64,000 bases of DNA from Madurella fahalii (taxonomy: Eukaryota > Ascomycota > Sordariomycetes > Sordariales). This document shows, in pieces, positions 1 to 9,814 of the stretch (positions are counted from its first letter, which is position 1; the number at the start of each line of letters is the position of its first letter). The notes beneath the pieces are model-generated. The model was not told the DNA's origin and did not search any database. It saw only the letters and a list, made by a program, of their open reading frames with translations. Both the position numbers and the translations under genes were made by a program. The stretch is taken from assembly GCA_029876055.1 (NCBI GenBank), contig CM056877.1, forward strand, positions 4,154,001-4,218,000, in the 5' to 3' direction.

Positions 1-30
1 CCAGTCGGCTCCTTGAAAAAGGCCGGTTCA
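1..30. repeat. Short repeat shared with 7169-7196
   Basis: The first 30 bases recur almost exactly at 7169-7196, differing only by two extra A in an A-run. The match stops at base 31 and may continue left of the window. The second copy lies inside the unassigned minus-strand reading frame 7036-7383, so this may be the edge of a relic of the same unknown sequence. Identity unknown. Confidence 0.45.
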
Positions 31-438
31 GACTGGATGGATTTGCTGGGGTTTGTGGCGTTGTATGTCTCGCCTGTGGCTGTTTCGTCGGCAGTCAGCT
101 CGGTTGCTGCAGGAATGCTAGCACCCTCTCGGCATGTCTGCTATTCACAGCGGACCATATGCCGCCGACAACAGTGTTCCCAGCCGACTTTTTCTCGGCC
201 GTCGCTCGCCCAGGACGGTAATCAAAGGGCCGGGATGGAAGGACCCCCATTTCTTTAGTGAGATTTTCTTCGATTCCTTCGCTCCATGATTAACGAATAG
301 TAGTGGCGACCATCAAGAGCACCTCAGTTTTAGCAGAGGAATGGGCATGATTTGAGAACAGGGTGGTGAAGAAGGGCACGACCAGTTACAACTTGACTAC
401 CTTGTGGAACCAAAAGCAACATCCACCTCGCCCCACGA
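31..438. other. 3' flank of the P450 gene, no gene seen
   Basis: I see no coding region of recognisable family here. The only long frame on the plus strand (13-258) is low-complexity and resembles nothing known to me. The stretch probably contains the terminator and 3' UTR of the minus-strand P450 gene. Confidence 0.4.
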
Positions 439-2014
439 TTACTTGGTCCTAACCTTTAGTTTCACCAACAAGTCCTGGTTATACGCGATTCCGCCAGCAA
501 CCACGTATCGCCCCTCCGCTATCAAGTCCATGTCGAATCGTCGGACAATTTCAGGCAACAGCTTGTACAACTCAAACACCGCAATGTCCTTTCCCAAGCA
601 CACCCTCGGACCGACGCCGAACACGAACATGGCCGCGTCCATCTTGGCCGACTTTTCCTCACTCTCCAGCCATCTCTCCGGCCTAAAGTCTTCCGGGTCG
701 GGGGAAAAAATCTCAGGGTCTCGCTGCACCACGTATGCGTTGCTGGTCATCTCGGTGCCCGCAGGTACCCAGACATCGCCGATCTGAGCTCCCCCTGGAC
801 CGGCGACACGACCAAAGAGATTGGTGGCCGGCGGTCTCAGACGCAGCCCACCCTCTTTGATGCAGGCTGCCATATACGGGAGGTGCTGCCTGCTCTCCTC
901 GTACTGAACAGGCGAGGACAGTATCCCTTTTGCATCAGCAGCATCAATCTCAGCCCTCGCCTTTGCCAAACACTCCGGATTCGTTAGAAGATAGTTCAGC
1001 GTGCTGCCTAACGCAGTTCCCGTTGTATCCGCCCCAGCCATGACGAGAATCGTAACATGGGCGCGCTTTTCTATCGGGTTCAGGGGTGCCCCATCCATCC
1101 GCGCCTCGAGAGCGAGCTGCATGAAATCAGGCTTGTCCTGCGTGAACCCCTCCTCCTCGATGCGCCGCTCCCGCTCCGTCACTAGCCGGTCCGCCTGGCC
1201 GATGAGGAAGCCCATGCCGCGGTCGTCGCTCGCCTTGGGCAGGATGTACTTGGCCAGTGGCGACTGCAGCACCGTCTCGCGGAAGCCGCGCCAGCGTCCG
1301 ACGAAACCAAAGAGGACGAGTCCCTCGCGGAAGCTCTGCAGGATGCCCTTCTCGTCCCGGCTGTTCTCGACGAAACCCCATACCTCGCCAAAGCAGACCA
1401 TGGCCATGACGTCGGCGGCGAACTCGGCGACCTTGTCGCACAGCACCACGGGCTCCCCGCGCGACGCGTATTCCGTCATCTTGGAGGTAAAGAGGTTGAT
1501 GAGTGCGTCAATGCGGGGCTCCCAGACCTTCTTGAGCGCGCCGAAGGACCAGTGCGGGCCGCCGAGGGCTTTGCGGAGGGCCTTGTGCTTGTTGCCGTCG
1601 ATGGTGGAGAAGATGTTGGGCGGCCCGAGCATGCCAGTCCCGTAGAGGCCAGACTTGGTGTTATGTTTCGGGTCCCAATAGATGTCCTTGAGGGCGGAGG
1701 GTTGGGGGAAGAGGAGGAGGGTGGGGGAGATTCGGATTGGCTTGCCGCCTGTGTTTGAACCGTTAGTGGCGTGAAGAAGGGGCTGGGAGCAATGTGTGTC
1801 GCGTACTATCTCCATATTTCTTGGTCAGACCCAGCAGAAACTCGGGTTCTCGTTTTAGGAGCGATATCACTGCCAATGGGAGCGAGGATATCGCGGTGTA
1901 CCATGGGCCGGGGAATTTAGCGAGAGGGTGGAAGTGTAGGTTGTAAAGGAAGCGGAAGGCTACGGCCGAGATGAGAGCCAGGGCCACCTGCGCGAGGAGG
2001 AAAGTGATGGTCAT
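439..2014 (-). CDS. Cytochrome P450 monooxygenase (2 exons, 505 aa)
   Basis: Predicted microsomal haem-thiolate monooxygenase. Exons are 2014-1807 and 1748-439; the 58-bp intron has a GT donor, a CTAAC branch site and a CAG acceptor, and joining restores a KYGDSGKPIRISP stretch typical of P450s. The protein has an N-terminal membrane anchor (about residues 5-25), a proline-rich hinge with FPGPW, an I-helix motif AGADTT (about 307-312), a PERF-like region with FRPERW, and the haem loop FGVGPRVCLG with its cysteine near residue 453. The start is in a good context (CACCATGAC). One oddity: the K-helix reads KEGGLRLRPP, one residue longer than the usual ExxR spacing. Length is normal for the family. 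Substrate is unknown; the class is common in secondary metabolism and detoxification, but no biosynthetic neighbours are seen. Confidence 0.9.
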
Positions 2015-2544
2015 GGTGAGACGTAGGAATCGGTAGCCTTGAGGAAGAGAGACGACGCTCTGTCAGCCGAAGGCGTAGCAAGGAGCGGGTAGCATCCTGC
2101 CCTATTATAATGGGGCCGGCAGCATGTATTTGCTTTGAGGGAGGGGAGGGAATCTGCTTGCGCCAATGTCATGGATGCCCATTTAGACGCGGGGATGGTG
2201 GTGTATTGCCATTGGCCTGGGCTGTAGCGATCGGCATGTATCGCTCCCAAAATGTCTGTCGACCCCGGCAGTTATCCCGCCGCCAATCCCTCGCGGCAGA
2301 GTACACCCCCTGCTCACGCAGAATGAACAATCCCAATTGCGCATCCACAAAGGTAACACCCACAGAGATCTCTGCGATTCGGTGCGTTCTTTTTAATGAT
2401 TCGCGCCCGGACAGATTCATTGGTCATGTCATCTCATCAGTCGGAAATGCTGTCTCTTGGGATGGAATGTGACATGCTGATCAGTATGTTTGCTGTAAGG
2501 TGATGGAGGTGCTGTTTGCGAGCTGTTGTGGTTTCGCTCGAGCC
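2015..2544. other. Upstream region of the P450 gene, no gene seen
   Basis: Presumed promoter of the minus-strand P450. Open frames on both strands are short and show no recognisable domain. The left end of the rhodopsin-like relic begins at about 2545. Confidence 0.4.
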
Positions 2545-3120
2545 CTACTCCGTTACGCCTCTTCCCAACCACCCCGCGTTGAGGCAGTAGATAGCGCTCG
2601 GGACCTTGTCCCACGAGGAGCCCTTGGAGGTAGTTGAGAGGTAGATAGTTTGGAGGTGAAGAACGGAGATGATGCATACGGCACGCCCTGCGCGGTTACA
2701 TTAGTCAGTCCGTCGACAAACTCACAAACGGAGAAGCGAGAGACCTACCACGTGCCAAAAGCCAACACAACCCCAATTAGCACCCTCTGCAGCAGCGAGG
2801 CCTTGGAATGCCGCAGTATGAGGAGGGGGACGAGGAGGATCACAAAGTCTATGGCCATGTTCCAAGCCTGCGACGCAAAGAACCACATGTTGTTGAAGTA
2901 GCAGCGCGCGCCGGGCAGCTTGGGGGTCCACTGCGCCTCGATGGGGATGCAGCGCACCATGCGCAGCACGATGAAGATGCAGTAGCCGGTGCGAAAGGGG
3001 CGGCCGAGCGGCATGACTGCTCACGCGGAGGAACTGCAGCAGGATGGAGAGCTTGAGGAAGAAGTGACAGAGCGAGTAGGACTGCGCGACGGGTAAGGCG
3101 AGCTGGAGGGGGATCGTTTC
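2545..3120 (-). pseudogene. Relic of a fungal rhodopsin-like (PTH11-related) integral membrane protein
   Basis: Minus-strand pieces match the fungal seven-helix 'rhodopsin domain' family: a helix ending SILLQFLRVS, then in another frame a stretch with the family-type CIPIEAQW, a conserved Cys, Asn/Trp and a helix, then QRVLIGVVLAFG. After a candidate intron (about 2694-2747) comes AVCIISVLHLQTIYL, again out of frame with the previous piece. At least two one-base frameshifts (near 3015 and at the splice junction) and an early TAG (2547-2545) break it. N-terminal helices are missing and the left neighbour sequence is GH2-derived. Family known for membrane receptors; function of this copy presumably lost. 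Confidence 0.6.
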
Positions 3121-3127
3121 CCGTAGG

Positions 3128-4332
3128 TTAGTTTGTGGCTCTTGCTGTGGCGCATATCTGCTTGGTGAGGGGCGTGGGTTGACTGACTTTGAGTCCCCAG
3201 CTAAACACATGCACCGGCGTGACCTGACTGATCCGCGCGGACCATGTCCAATGAGGCAGGATATGCGCCATTGGCAGATCCGGCCGCCATCGCGCCTGGT
3301 AGATGTAGAAGCGGTCCTTCTTGAAACCCGCAAGATCCACGATCCCAAAGTACGAACTTCGTGCACCGCCGTTTCCGCCGTACGACGTCGGCTCACCGAG
3401 ATAATCGAAGCGTTTCCAGACGAACTTTGCTAGCGACAAATGGGAGCCGGTTCTGGACCTGAAACGCATTGTCTGGGTGAGCCGTCCCAGCCGGGAGTAC
3501 TCAGCTTGTAGGCGCTGACGTATTTCCGGGTGTTGTCAGCGCCGCCGTTAACGCTATAGCGCTCGATGGTCTTGCTGGTCACGGGGAAGAAATACGCCCT
3601 GCGGCTGCTGATGTACAAGGCTGTTTCGGAACCTATGATCACCTTGCTCGGGAACTTGGAGTGGAACGCGCTGTATGCGCTGTACCCGCCTTGGTAGTTG
3701 AGGCCGATGATGTTGATCATGCTGGACAGGGGCGTGTTCTCGGACGCGGCGTGTATGGCGGTCGTAGCGAGGCGGGTTGCGTCCTTGTAGTGGGTAATGT
3801 CCTGGAGTTCTTTACCTTCGGCGCTGGTTTGCGTGGTGCTTTGGTCCGGACTTCGTTGCCGATGCTCTAGGCGATGATGGACGGGTGGTTTCGGTCACGC
3901 CGGATGAAGTTGTGGAGGTCCAGCTCGTGCTATTGGGGGTAGAGGAGGTGGGTAGTCGTTGGTCGTCTTGCCTTTGGATTAGTAGTCGAAGGCTTCGTCT
4001 ATGACCAGGAAGCCTATTTTGTCGGCGAGGTCGAGGAATTCGGGAGCTGGAGGGTTGTGAGAGGTGCGTAAGGCGTTGGCCCCTATCTCGCGGAGGTCTG
4101 CAGCTGGCGTGGGGTGGCGCGGTATTTAAAAGCTACGTTAATGGAGCCTTGGTCGTGGTGGTTGTATGTTCCTTGTAGGTAGACGTGTTGGCCGTTGACG
4201 ATTAGGCCCTTGTTGGGGTCGTATCTGATGGATCGGATGCTAAAGGTTGTCTTATATGTGTCAGTGACCGAGCTATTGGCTCCCCCTGTAGATAACGTTG
4301 TGACTGTAAGATAGAGGTTCAGTGTTTGGCTT
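3128..4332 (-). pseudogene. 5'-truncated GH2 beta-galactosidase-type glycoside hydrolase relic
   Basis: Minus-strand segments spell a GH2 enzyme: QTLNLYLTV and YDPNKGLIVNG (beta-sandwich to barrel transition), GTYNHHDQG, LREIGANALRTSHNPPAPEF, DEAFDY, FIRRDRNHPSIIA followed by SIGNEV (acid/base Glu region), GLNYQGGY, KVIIGSETA (nucleophile Glu region), FDYLGEPT and YQARWRPDLPMAHILPHW. Two in-frame stops replace expected tryptophans (TAA at 3981-3979 after DEAFDY; TAG at 3869-3867 before SIGNEV), and frameshifts lie near 4110 and near 3450. The N-terminal domain is absent: homology ends at about 4332 where a dispersed repeat begins. The C-terminal domain is also missing and rhodopsin-like sequence follows directly. 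Clearly a pseudogene. Confidence 0.85.
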
Positions 4333-4344
4333 GGTGGAGGTCCC

Positions 4345-4775
4345 TACCCATCAAAACAAAGGGGCGGGCGGGGGATGGTAGCCAAATGCCAGACAGACAA
4401 GACAGACAAGACAGACAAGACAGACAAGACAGACAAGACAGACAAGACAGACAAGACAGACAAGACAGACAAGACAGACAAGACAGACAAGACAGACAAG
4501 ACAGACAAGACAGACAAGACAGACAAAACAGACAAGACAGACAAGACAGACAAGACAGACAAGACACACAAGACAGACAAAACAGGCCAGGCGACACCAC
4601 CACAAATTGGGTCCCTGCAGCCTAGACAAGGTCAAAACAATATATGCAGATAGAGCTCCCTCTGGTCAGAGGGAGATTGCTTTGCACGCAAAAGAAGCTC
4701 GTCGATTGAGCCTGCAACATGTGTGGAAAGGAATGCTGTGATTGTCCTGTCTAAGGAGCAATGGCCAGGACGGCC
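4345..4775 (-). repeat. Dispersed repeat, copy 1 (contains the 9-bp minisatellite)
   Basis: The reverse complement of this segment aligns with 62719-62972: both share the block around GGCCGTCCTGGCCATTGCTC, then ACGAGCTTCTTNTGCGTG-type sequence, CCCTCTGA...GGGAGCTCTA, the block GTGGTGTCGCCTGGCCTG, and CTGGCATTTGG. The two copies are in opposite orientation about 58 kb apart. This copy cuts off the GH2 relic. No coding capacity is seen, so it could be a non-autonomous element or a remnant of a larger transposon. Confidence 0.75.
4389..4582. repeat. 9-bp minisatellite (ACAGACAAG)n, about 21 copies
   Basis: A nearly perfect tandem array of a 9-base unit, with only a few variant units near the right end. 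Because the period is a multiple of three it gives six long artificial open frames; none is a gene. In the other copy of the surrounding repeat (62930-62945) the same spot holds only about one and a half units, so the array is a local expansion. Confidence 0.95.
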
Positions 4776-5351
4776 ATCCAGCGACGCCATTGCGTCGAGC
4801 GTCGCCACGGCGAAGAACCCTCGCAGACACCCGCTATGAGTAATTCATGTTGTTTTCTCGGAACCAACCGACCAGGGCTGGGAACGCGCTCATTAGAGGG
4901 TGGGAGCATGTGAGGTCGTGGAATCCGCGGCATGGGTTGATTAAATGGGGCTCGCAGTGAAGTACCAGGTACCTTGCTGCGACCAAGCGCGCCGCACTCT
5001 CGAGACGCCCGAAATTGGCGGCCCTACCTGCTTAATTCAGCGGCCACAGCAGCATCTTTTGTATTTAATTTGTAATGCAGGTCGATTACCTTAATTATGG
5101 GGCAAATGACACGAGAGGCCACACTATCCGCAAACGTCTACAGACTTGTTCTGACGGCAATATCTTGAGACCTATACTTCTTTAGAGAGTGACTAGCTAA
5201 CATAGGTAAAGACTGCTGTCGAGGTTGGACTGTTGAAGTCCGCTCTTCACCAAACAGAACAATTCATCCCTCACAGTCATCGACCTCCTTTCTGTGTCCA
5301 TTTGTGATAGCACATCTTACCCTCAGTGACAATGCTGCAATCCTCAGACCC
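4776..5351. other. Intergenic, no gene seen
   Basis: No recognisable coding sequence or RNA gene. The segment lies downstream of the cyanovirin-N homologue (minus strand) and presumably carries its 3' UTR. Confidence 0.4.
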
Positions 5352-5721
5352 TCACTTTGACTTATACTTGAGGACGCCATTTTCGTTCTTGATTCGGTCA
5401 CCGAGGCTGATCACCTGTCTCGGGACTGTGGTCAGACCATCAACTTCAGTCAAATCGGCCCAGAGCTTCTCCCCCTCCAACCGAATTGTTCTCGCGCTGT
5501 GAGAGAAGTTTCCCTCATCCCATGTAAACCAGCCTGGGAGGGTGGTTAGATGTTGCTGATGTCCCAGTCCACGTTTCTCACTTACCATCGATATTCCCAA
5601 TGTATTTGTTGAGGTCAATGGATGCGTACTGCCAGGTTCCATCTTCCTTCTGGCACTCGCACTTCAAAGTGTGATTGTCCCCATCAAGGGTTATATTTCT
5701 AGAGCTAAGTTGAAACGACAT
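5352..5721 (-). CDS. Cyanovirin-N homologue (CVNH) lectin-like protein (2 exons, 105 aa)
   Basis: Exons 5721-5586 and 5533-5352; the 52-bp intron starts GTAAGT, has a CTAAC branch site and ends CAG. The protein starts MSFQLSSRNITL and contains the CVNH hallmarks: a Cys pair (LKCEC), DGTW, SIDLNKYIGNIDG, FTWDEGNFSHSA, and the end ...RIKNENGVLKY. CVNH domains are about 100 residues and usually bind high-mannose glycans; this is a stand-alone single domain without signal peptide, so probably cytosolic. Splicing restores the reading frame and no damage is visible. A 7-bp minisatellite lies about 165 bp upstream, between this gene and the divergent C2H2 gene at 6232. Confidence 0.88.
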
Positions 5722-5884
5722 TCCGGCGGCGGTGGTGCAGTATGTTTGTAATTGATCTATGCTTGATGGTTTTGTAACTAGTGTGTAGTTGTCAGGAGTT
5801 CCCTACTCAGGGACTTCTCTAGACGGCAAGCTTTATTTATACTCAGCTTTGTCCCTCAAATCTTTCTGACTGATCGTGGAGCTA

Positions 5885-6122
5885 GGCGTGAGGGGTGAGG
5901 CGTGAGGGGTGAGGGGTGAGACGTGAGGCGTGAGGTGTGAGGCGTGAGGCGTGAGGCGTGAGGCGTGAGGGCTGAGGGGTGAGGGGTGAGGGGTGAGGGG
6001 TGAGGGGTGAGGCGTGAGGCGTGAGGGGTGAGGGGTGAGGCGTGAGGGGTGAGGGGTGAGGCGTGAGGCGTGAGGCGTGAGGCGTGAAGCGTAAGACGTG
6101 AGGCGTGAGGTGTGAGGTGTGA
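5885..6122. repeat. 7-bp minisatellite TGAGGCG/TGAGGGG, array 1
   Basis: About 34 tandem copies of a 7-base unit with GAGGCGT and GAGGGGT variants in irregular order. Several consecutive GGGG runs near 5970-6010 could form a G-quadruplex. It occupies most of the region between the divergently transcribed CVNH gene and the C2H2 gene at 6232. Shorter arrays of the same unit occur at 7866-7920 and 11581-11636. Confidence 0.95.
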
Positions 6123-6231
6123 GCATTCTGTTTTGAATAGATAACTCTCCTTAGCGCTGTTATATTCACTAGAGAGTAATTCTTGTTACCTGACGAAACT
6201 AGACGCCGCATTATCCAATATTCGTGAAAGA

Positions 6232-6462
6232 ATGTCGACAGTGTTGCGGCCATTCCAATGCGATTCGTGTATGAAATCATTCTCAACCCTCTATAACCTC
6301 AAAAGACATGAAAAGCAGGCACATAAGGGTTCCTCTGCTTTGCTCTGCCCGTTCGCGGAATGCCGCGAATCATTCTCGCAATGGGAGAGCCTTTTGGAAC
6401 ACTTGGATGACAATCATGGAAGTCATATTCCCCCTCAGAACATTCTCAAAGAACCTGGGTAA
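6232..6462 (+). CDS. Small C2H2 zinc-finger protein (76 aa)
   Basis: An open frame from ATG with two C2H2 fingers: FQCDSCMKSF...LKRHEKQAH (about residues 8-31) and LLCPFAECRESF...LLEHLDDNH (about 38-61). Likely a small nuclear DNA- or RNA-binding protein; no other domain is seen. Just before the stop there is a consensus donor GTAAGC (6459) with a branch-like CTAAA and an acceptor at 6509, so the true 3' end may be spliced, giving a slightly different tail. The start codon lies about 110 bp downstream of the 7-bp minisatellite. Divergent from the CVNH gene. Confidence 0.65.
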   Translation: MSTVLRPFQCDSCMKSFSTLYNLKRHEKQAHKGSSALLCPFAECRESFSQWESLLEHLDDNHGSHIPPQNILKEPG

Positions 6463-7035
6463 GCCAAGCTAACTCTCTATGACAGCGGCTACCGGCTAAA
6501 CCTTACTAGACTACCTAGCTTCGCATTGTGATGGCAAAGAATCAGCTGCGCTTACATGCCTGGGGTGCTGGGTGTCATTGGTGGCCGAGTGAGCGGTGTC
6601 AACGGCGCCCGAGATACTCTGGCATATTTCCATCGACAGACACTACAATGGAGGGAGCGTGGTTAGGTACTATGGGATTTACATGTACGGTGGCATATTT
6701 CTTTGATGTTTTTTCTTCTCTGTCGTTTCGCATTGCGATCAAATTGTGGGAGCGGAAAGGGATTGAAGCATAAGTGAGGTAAATGAAAGAGTTGATAGGG
6801 CCAGAGACAGCAGCAAACATATCGGACTGGGGCTCGAGTACAGGTCCTTCAGAGATTTGTAGCGCCGTCAAACTCGTGCTAAATTCGATCATGCCTAGCT
6901 CGGCTCAGACCAACTATCAGGGTATTGGATTGTTCTTTTTCATGAAGAATTCAGGTAGCGAATTAGTGTAACAATGCAGTGGTTAAAAGAGAAAAAGTTC
7001 AGCCCACACAACTAGCGTCTAATCCCTCCGCTGAG
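6463..7035. other. Intergenic, no further gene seen
   Basis: Contains the possible 3' exon of the small C2H2 gene (from 6510). Other open frames on both strands show no recognisable motif and overlap one another antisense, as expected by chance. Confidence 0.35.
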
Positions 7036-7383
7036 CTAGTCGTGCTTCGGGCGCTGGGAGCCTTGATGGCCTTGGTTACTGGCTGATTTTCGAATTGCAA
7101 TACTTTGCAGTCCTCGTCCAGGATAACTTTGACATGCACGTTGCGAAAGCCGGCTCGCGGTGCCGAGTCCAGTCGGCTCCTTGAAAGGCCGGTTCACGCA
7201 CTTCTTTGGTCCGCTATCTCTGAGGCACGCCGACGGGCTCTGCAGTTCTGGGTCCAGGTATGGGTAAGTAGCGGGCACAGTCTTCAGAGTCATATCGCCG
7301 AGCTTTGCTTTCGACGGGGGAATCCCACCATTCAAGCGTCCCAAACCTGAATCTACTTTAGAGACATGTCCCTCTACGCGCAT
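7036..7383 (-). CDS. Unassigned reading frame (115 aa)
   Basis: A minus-strand frame with a natural-looking composition (segments such as GRLNGGIPPSK and KTVPATYPYLDPEL). I do not recognise a family. A 28-bp part recurs at the left edge of the window (1-30), which suggests a repeated or transposon-related sequence. No intron signals were resolved. It could be a relic exon or a non-coding frame. Confidence 0.25.
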   Translation of the reverse strand: MRVEGHVSKVDSGLGRLNGGIPPSKAKLGDMTLKTVPATYPYLDPELQSPSACLRDSGPKKCVNRPFKEPTGLGTASRLSQRACQSYPGRGLQSIAIRKSASNQGHQGSQRPKHD

Positions 7384-7861
7384 ATCGGTGCACAGGTGCA
7401 GAGCTGTGGGAACCGCTCAGGGTGCTGGCAAGTGGATGTTGGTAGGGCCGTAAAGAGGTACAAGCAATTGCAAGGCAGCCCGGGAGGTTTTGAATTACTT
7501 GGAATTACGAGGCGTATTTGAGGTCGATCCAAGCGCCGTGGTAACCCCTATGAGAGGTTGAGGGCAGGAGGATGAGGAAAACGATGATATTCGCCCTCCA
7601 ACCCGCAAGCCGCAGCAAGATTAGCCCTCTATCTGATCAACCTTTCTTGGAACGGCCAGCGTACAACATACCTACTATTCGACTGGACAGGAGCGCTTCC
7701 GCATCACCGCAAGTTTGGGGTCCCGGTCATGGGCCGGATGCCGGAACTACATCTCTTCCGGACGTGGGTAGTAATCCACCTCGATCTCTCGTCTCACCAA
7801 ATATGGTATATTCAGTTCTCACATAGCTAAGTACATAGTTTCAGCACATAGCCCGTAAATT
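7384..7861. other. Intergenic, no gene seen
   Basis: No recognisable coding sequence. Presumed upstream region of the C2H2 gene at 8035, together with the minisatellite at 7866-7920. Confidence 0.35.
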
Positions 7862-7865
7862 AGGC

Positions 7866-7920
7866 GGCGAGGGGTGAGGGGTGAGGGGTGAGGCGGGAGG
7901 AGTGAGGAGTGAGGCGGGAG
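7866..7920. repeat. 7-bp minisatellite TGAGGGG-type, array 2
   Basis: About eight degenerate copies of the same 7-base unit as the 5885-6122 array (GAGGGGT, GAGGCGG, GAGGAGT variants). It ends about 115 bp upstream of the C2H2 start codon at 8035. Confidence 0.85.
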
Positions 7921-8034
7921 GCAACGGGGCACAATGAGGCTGAGCCGAGTTTTAGAACACAAAAACGGAGCTCATTCAGAGCGCCGTATCATAATGTATC
8001 CTGAGCCAACAGATTTGCGCCACGACCATTAGCC

Positions 8035-8490
8035 ATGATGGACGGACATACCGAGACTCAAGCGGGTGCGAACGGTCCCACAGCATCGTCAAATGAAGGA
8101 ACGATTGGGTTGCAGATACTGGCCAGCGACCTATTGGACCAGCTGTCTGATAATAATAGTATGAACCTCACTCCCCGGGCTGATATTATTGTTAATCAAT
8201 CCTCAGTGTCGCACGCCGCTTCTGCGGGATTGCCGGCCAACAAACGCGTTCAGTGCGATGTTTGTTTCAACTGGTTTGGAAGACGGGATATCCTCCTACG
8301 GCACAAGCGTGTTATGCATGGAGGAAATCAGCGTCCTCAGTACTCATGCACGTCTTGCGGGAAAATCTTTACTCGGAATGACAATCTTAAACGACATATC
8401 AAGGCGGTCCACTCCACCGAGATGACATCGGTTATCGATAGCGGTTATTTCTTTCAGTTGGGTCTCAATTTTTCGGGAATGCACTATTGA
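8035..8490 (+). CDS. C2H2 zinc-finger protein (151 aa)
   Basis: An open single-exon frame. The N-terminal 70 residues are low-complexity (Gln/Asn/Ser-rich) and two fingers follow: VQCDVCFNWFGRRDILLRHKRVMH (shown here as positions about 72-95; ligands Cys74, Cys77 and two His) and YSCTSCGKIF...LKRHIKAVH (about 103-125). The ATG at 8035 opens the frame. Probably a small nuclear regulator. It shares the two-finger layout and the upstream 7-bp array with the 6232 gene but differs in sequence. No damage is seen. Confidence 0.7.
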   Translation: MMDGHTETQAGANGPTASSNEGTIGLQILASDLLDQLSDNNSMNLTPRADIIVNQSSVSHAASAGLPANKRVQCDVCFNWFGRRDILLRHKRVMHGGNQRPQYSCTSCGKIFTRNDNLKRHIKAVHSTEMTSVIDSGYFFQLGLNFSGMHY

Positions 8491-9687
8491 TATAAGCTGC
8501 GGTTCTTGACATAACCGTGACTTGTTGAGTACGATAAGCCGGAGAATCAAAGGGATGGGGGAGGTATTCCATCAATGGACTCTAGAGTAACGAATCATAG
8601 CTCACGCTAACGATATCTGCTTGGTAAGGATGCGGATCAGCATCCCATCTGTCCTCCGTTTTGACCTCCTCCTAGACTTCTGCTTTTGGGACTAAAGACC
8701 CTAGATATGGTATCGACACTATTACTGTAGAGTCAGATCGCGGGCGGATTTCTAAACGCTTATATCATGCTAATAGAAAAGCAGAAGAAACGGCTCTCTA
8801 GTATACTCGTCACACGGCCACGTAAGCTACCTTAACCCTAAAACCGCCTACTAGTGCCAACAGAATCTAGGTATTGCCAACAAGGCTTGGCGAAGGTCCA
8901 GCTGACGGCGTAACACACATATGGCACTTACCATAGCTAATACACCAATGATTAAGGATAGGATTAGCTTGGAAGGTCCTGAGACAGAATCTGATAGAAG
9001 CGGTGAGCCTAGAGGATCCTGACAAAAAGGGAGCTCTGAGAACCCTTCCTCTTAAATAGAATTAAAGACCTTTGAGGCTATAGAAGATTATCTTCGAATT
9101 GAAGCTAGTATAATCTATCTTTCCTTCTAAGCTCTAACATCTAGAGTGTTTTACAAGCCTAGTTATATCTGCCCTTGTCACAATACTGGTATTAAGAAAT
9201 CGCTATCTGCAAGTGACGAGTAAGATCTTGGTACCCAGCCAACGAGTTGAATCAGTTGAGCCACAAAGGGAGGATACATGCTATGTGGTGGTGTGAGGGT
9301 CAAGGACCCAAGGGTAGTAGGACCAGAGTGCCTGGGTACGAGCAGTGCACGCGCAACGTAGGAGCAGAGTGCTCGTTAGGGGTAGGATGGTGGTCTCATT
9401 GAACTCTGTCTCTCTCCTAAGTCCTGTCTTCCACCCCCCTCTTTATGCCCTGCGATGACAGCGTCTGGGCTCACTTACCCCGCTCGCTGCCCCGTCATCG
9501 ACCTTGGTTGTACGCTCCTTCGACGCTCCTCTGACGCGATATCCTCGCCCTTCTGGCCTAGCGTTGTTGTTGCTTTTGCGACCCCGCCGGCGCTGCGGCT
9601 TCGGGGCTTCCGTCCTGCGCCCACGCCGACCTTACCCAGCCGGTCCTCACAGGTGGTGACCAGGACTGCTACGCAGTATCAAATCCA
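8491..9687. other. AT-rich intergenic region, probably decayed repeat DNA
   Basis: No intact frame with recognisable motifs. Base composition between about 8600 and 9230 is AT-richer with many TA dinucleotides, as expected of mutated transposon remains, but I could not match a specific element. The frame 9455-9763 shows no family motif. Confidence 0.35.
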
Positions 9688-9814
9688 TGTTACGGTGTGG
9701 ACCCCCAGGTGGTGTGGGTTCCCTACTGGGCACTGCCACGGGGCTCCCGCACCTCCGAGATAGCCACTTTTAGAAAAACACAATTCACCTCGCATCAGTC
9801 TGTTCCACGTAACA
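9688..9814. mobile_element. Possible short solo LTR
   Basis: The segment begins TGTTACGGTGTGG and ends CACGTAACA, giving a 6-bp terminal inverted repeat TGTTAC/GTAACA. The first 13 bases match those at 16788 (TGTCACGGTGTGG) except for one base; such starts are common in fungal Ty3-type LTRs. The 5-bp flanks do not match, so no target duplication is visible, and 127 bp is short for an LTR. Confidence 0.3.

Noticed and set aside
1001..1645. 214-codon frame on the plus strand
   Set aside because: Antisense shadow of the P450 exon, whose frame has all family motifs.
4319..4653. Several long open frames with DRQ, TDK, CLS or VLS repeats
   Set aside because: They are translations of the 9-bp minisatellite in all frames; the period of nine keeps every frame open.
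5833..6286. Minus-strand frames with SRLTPHA/SPLTPHP repeats
   Set aside because: Translation of the 7-bp minisatellite; no start context, no domain.
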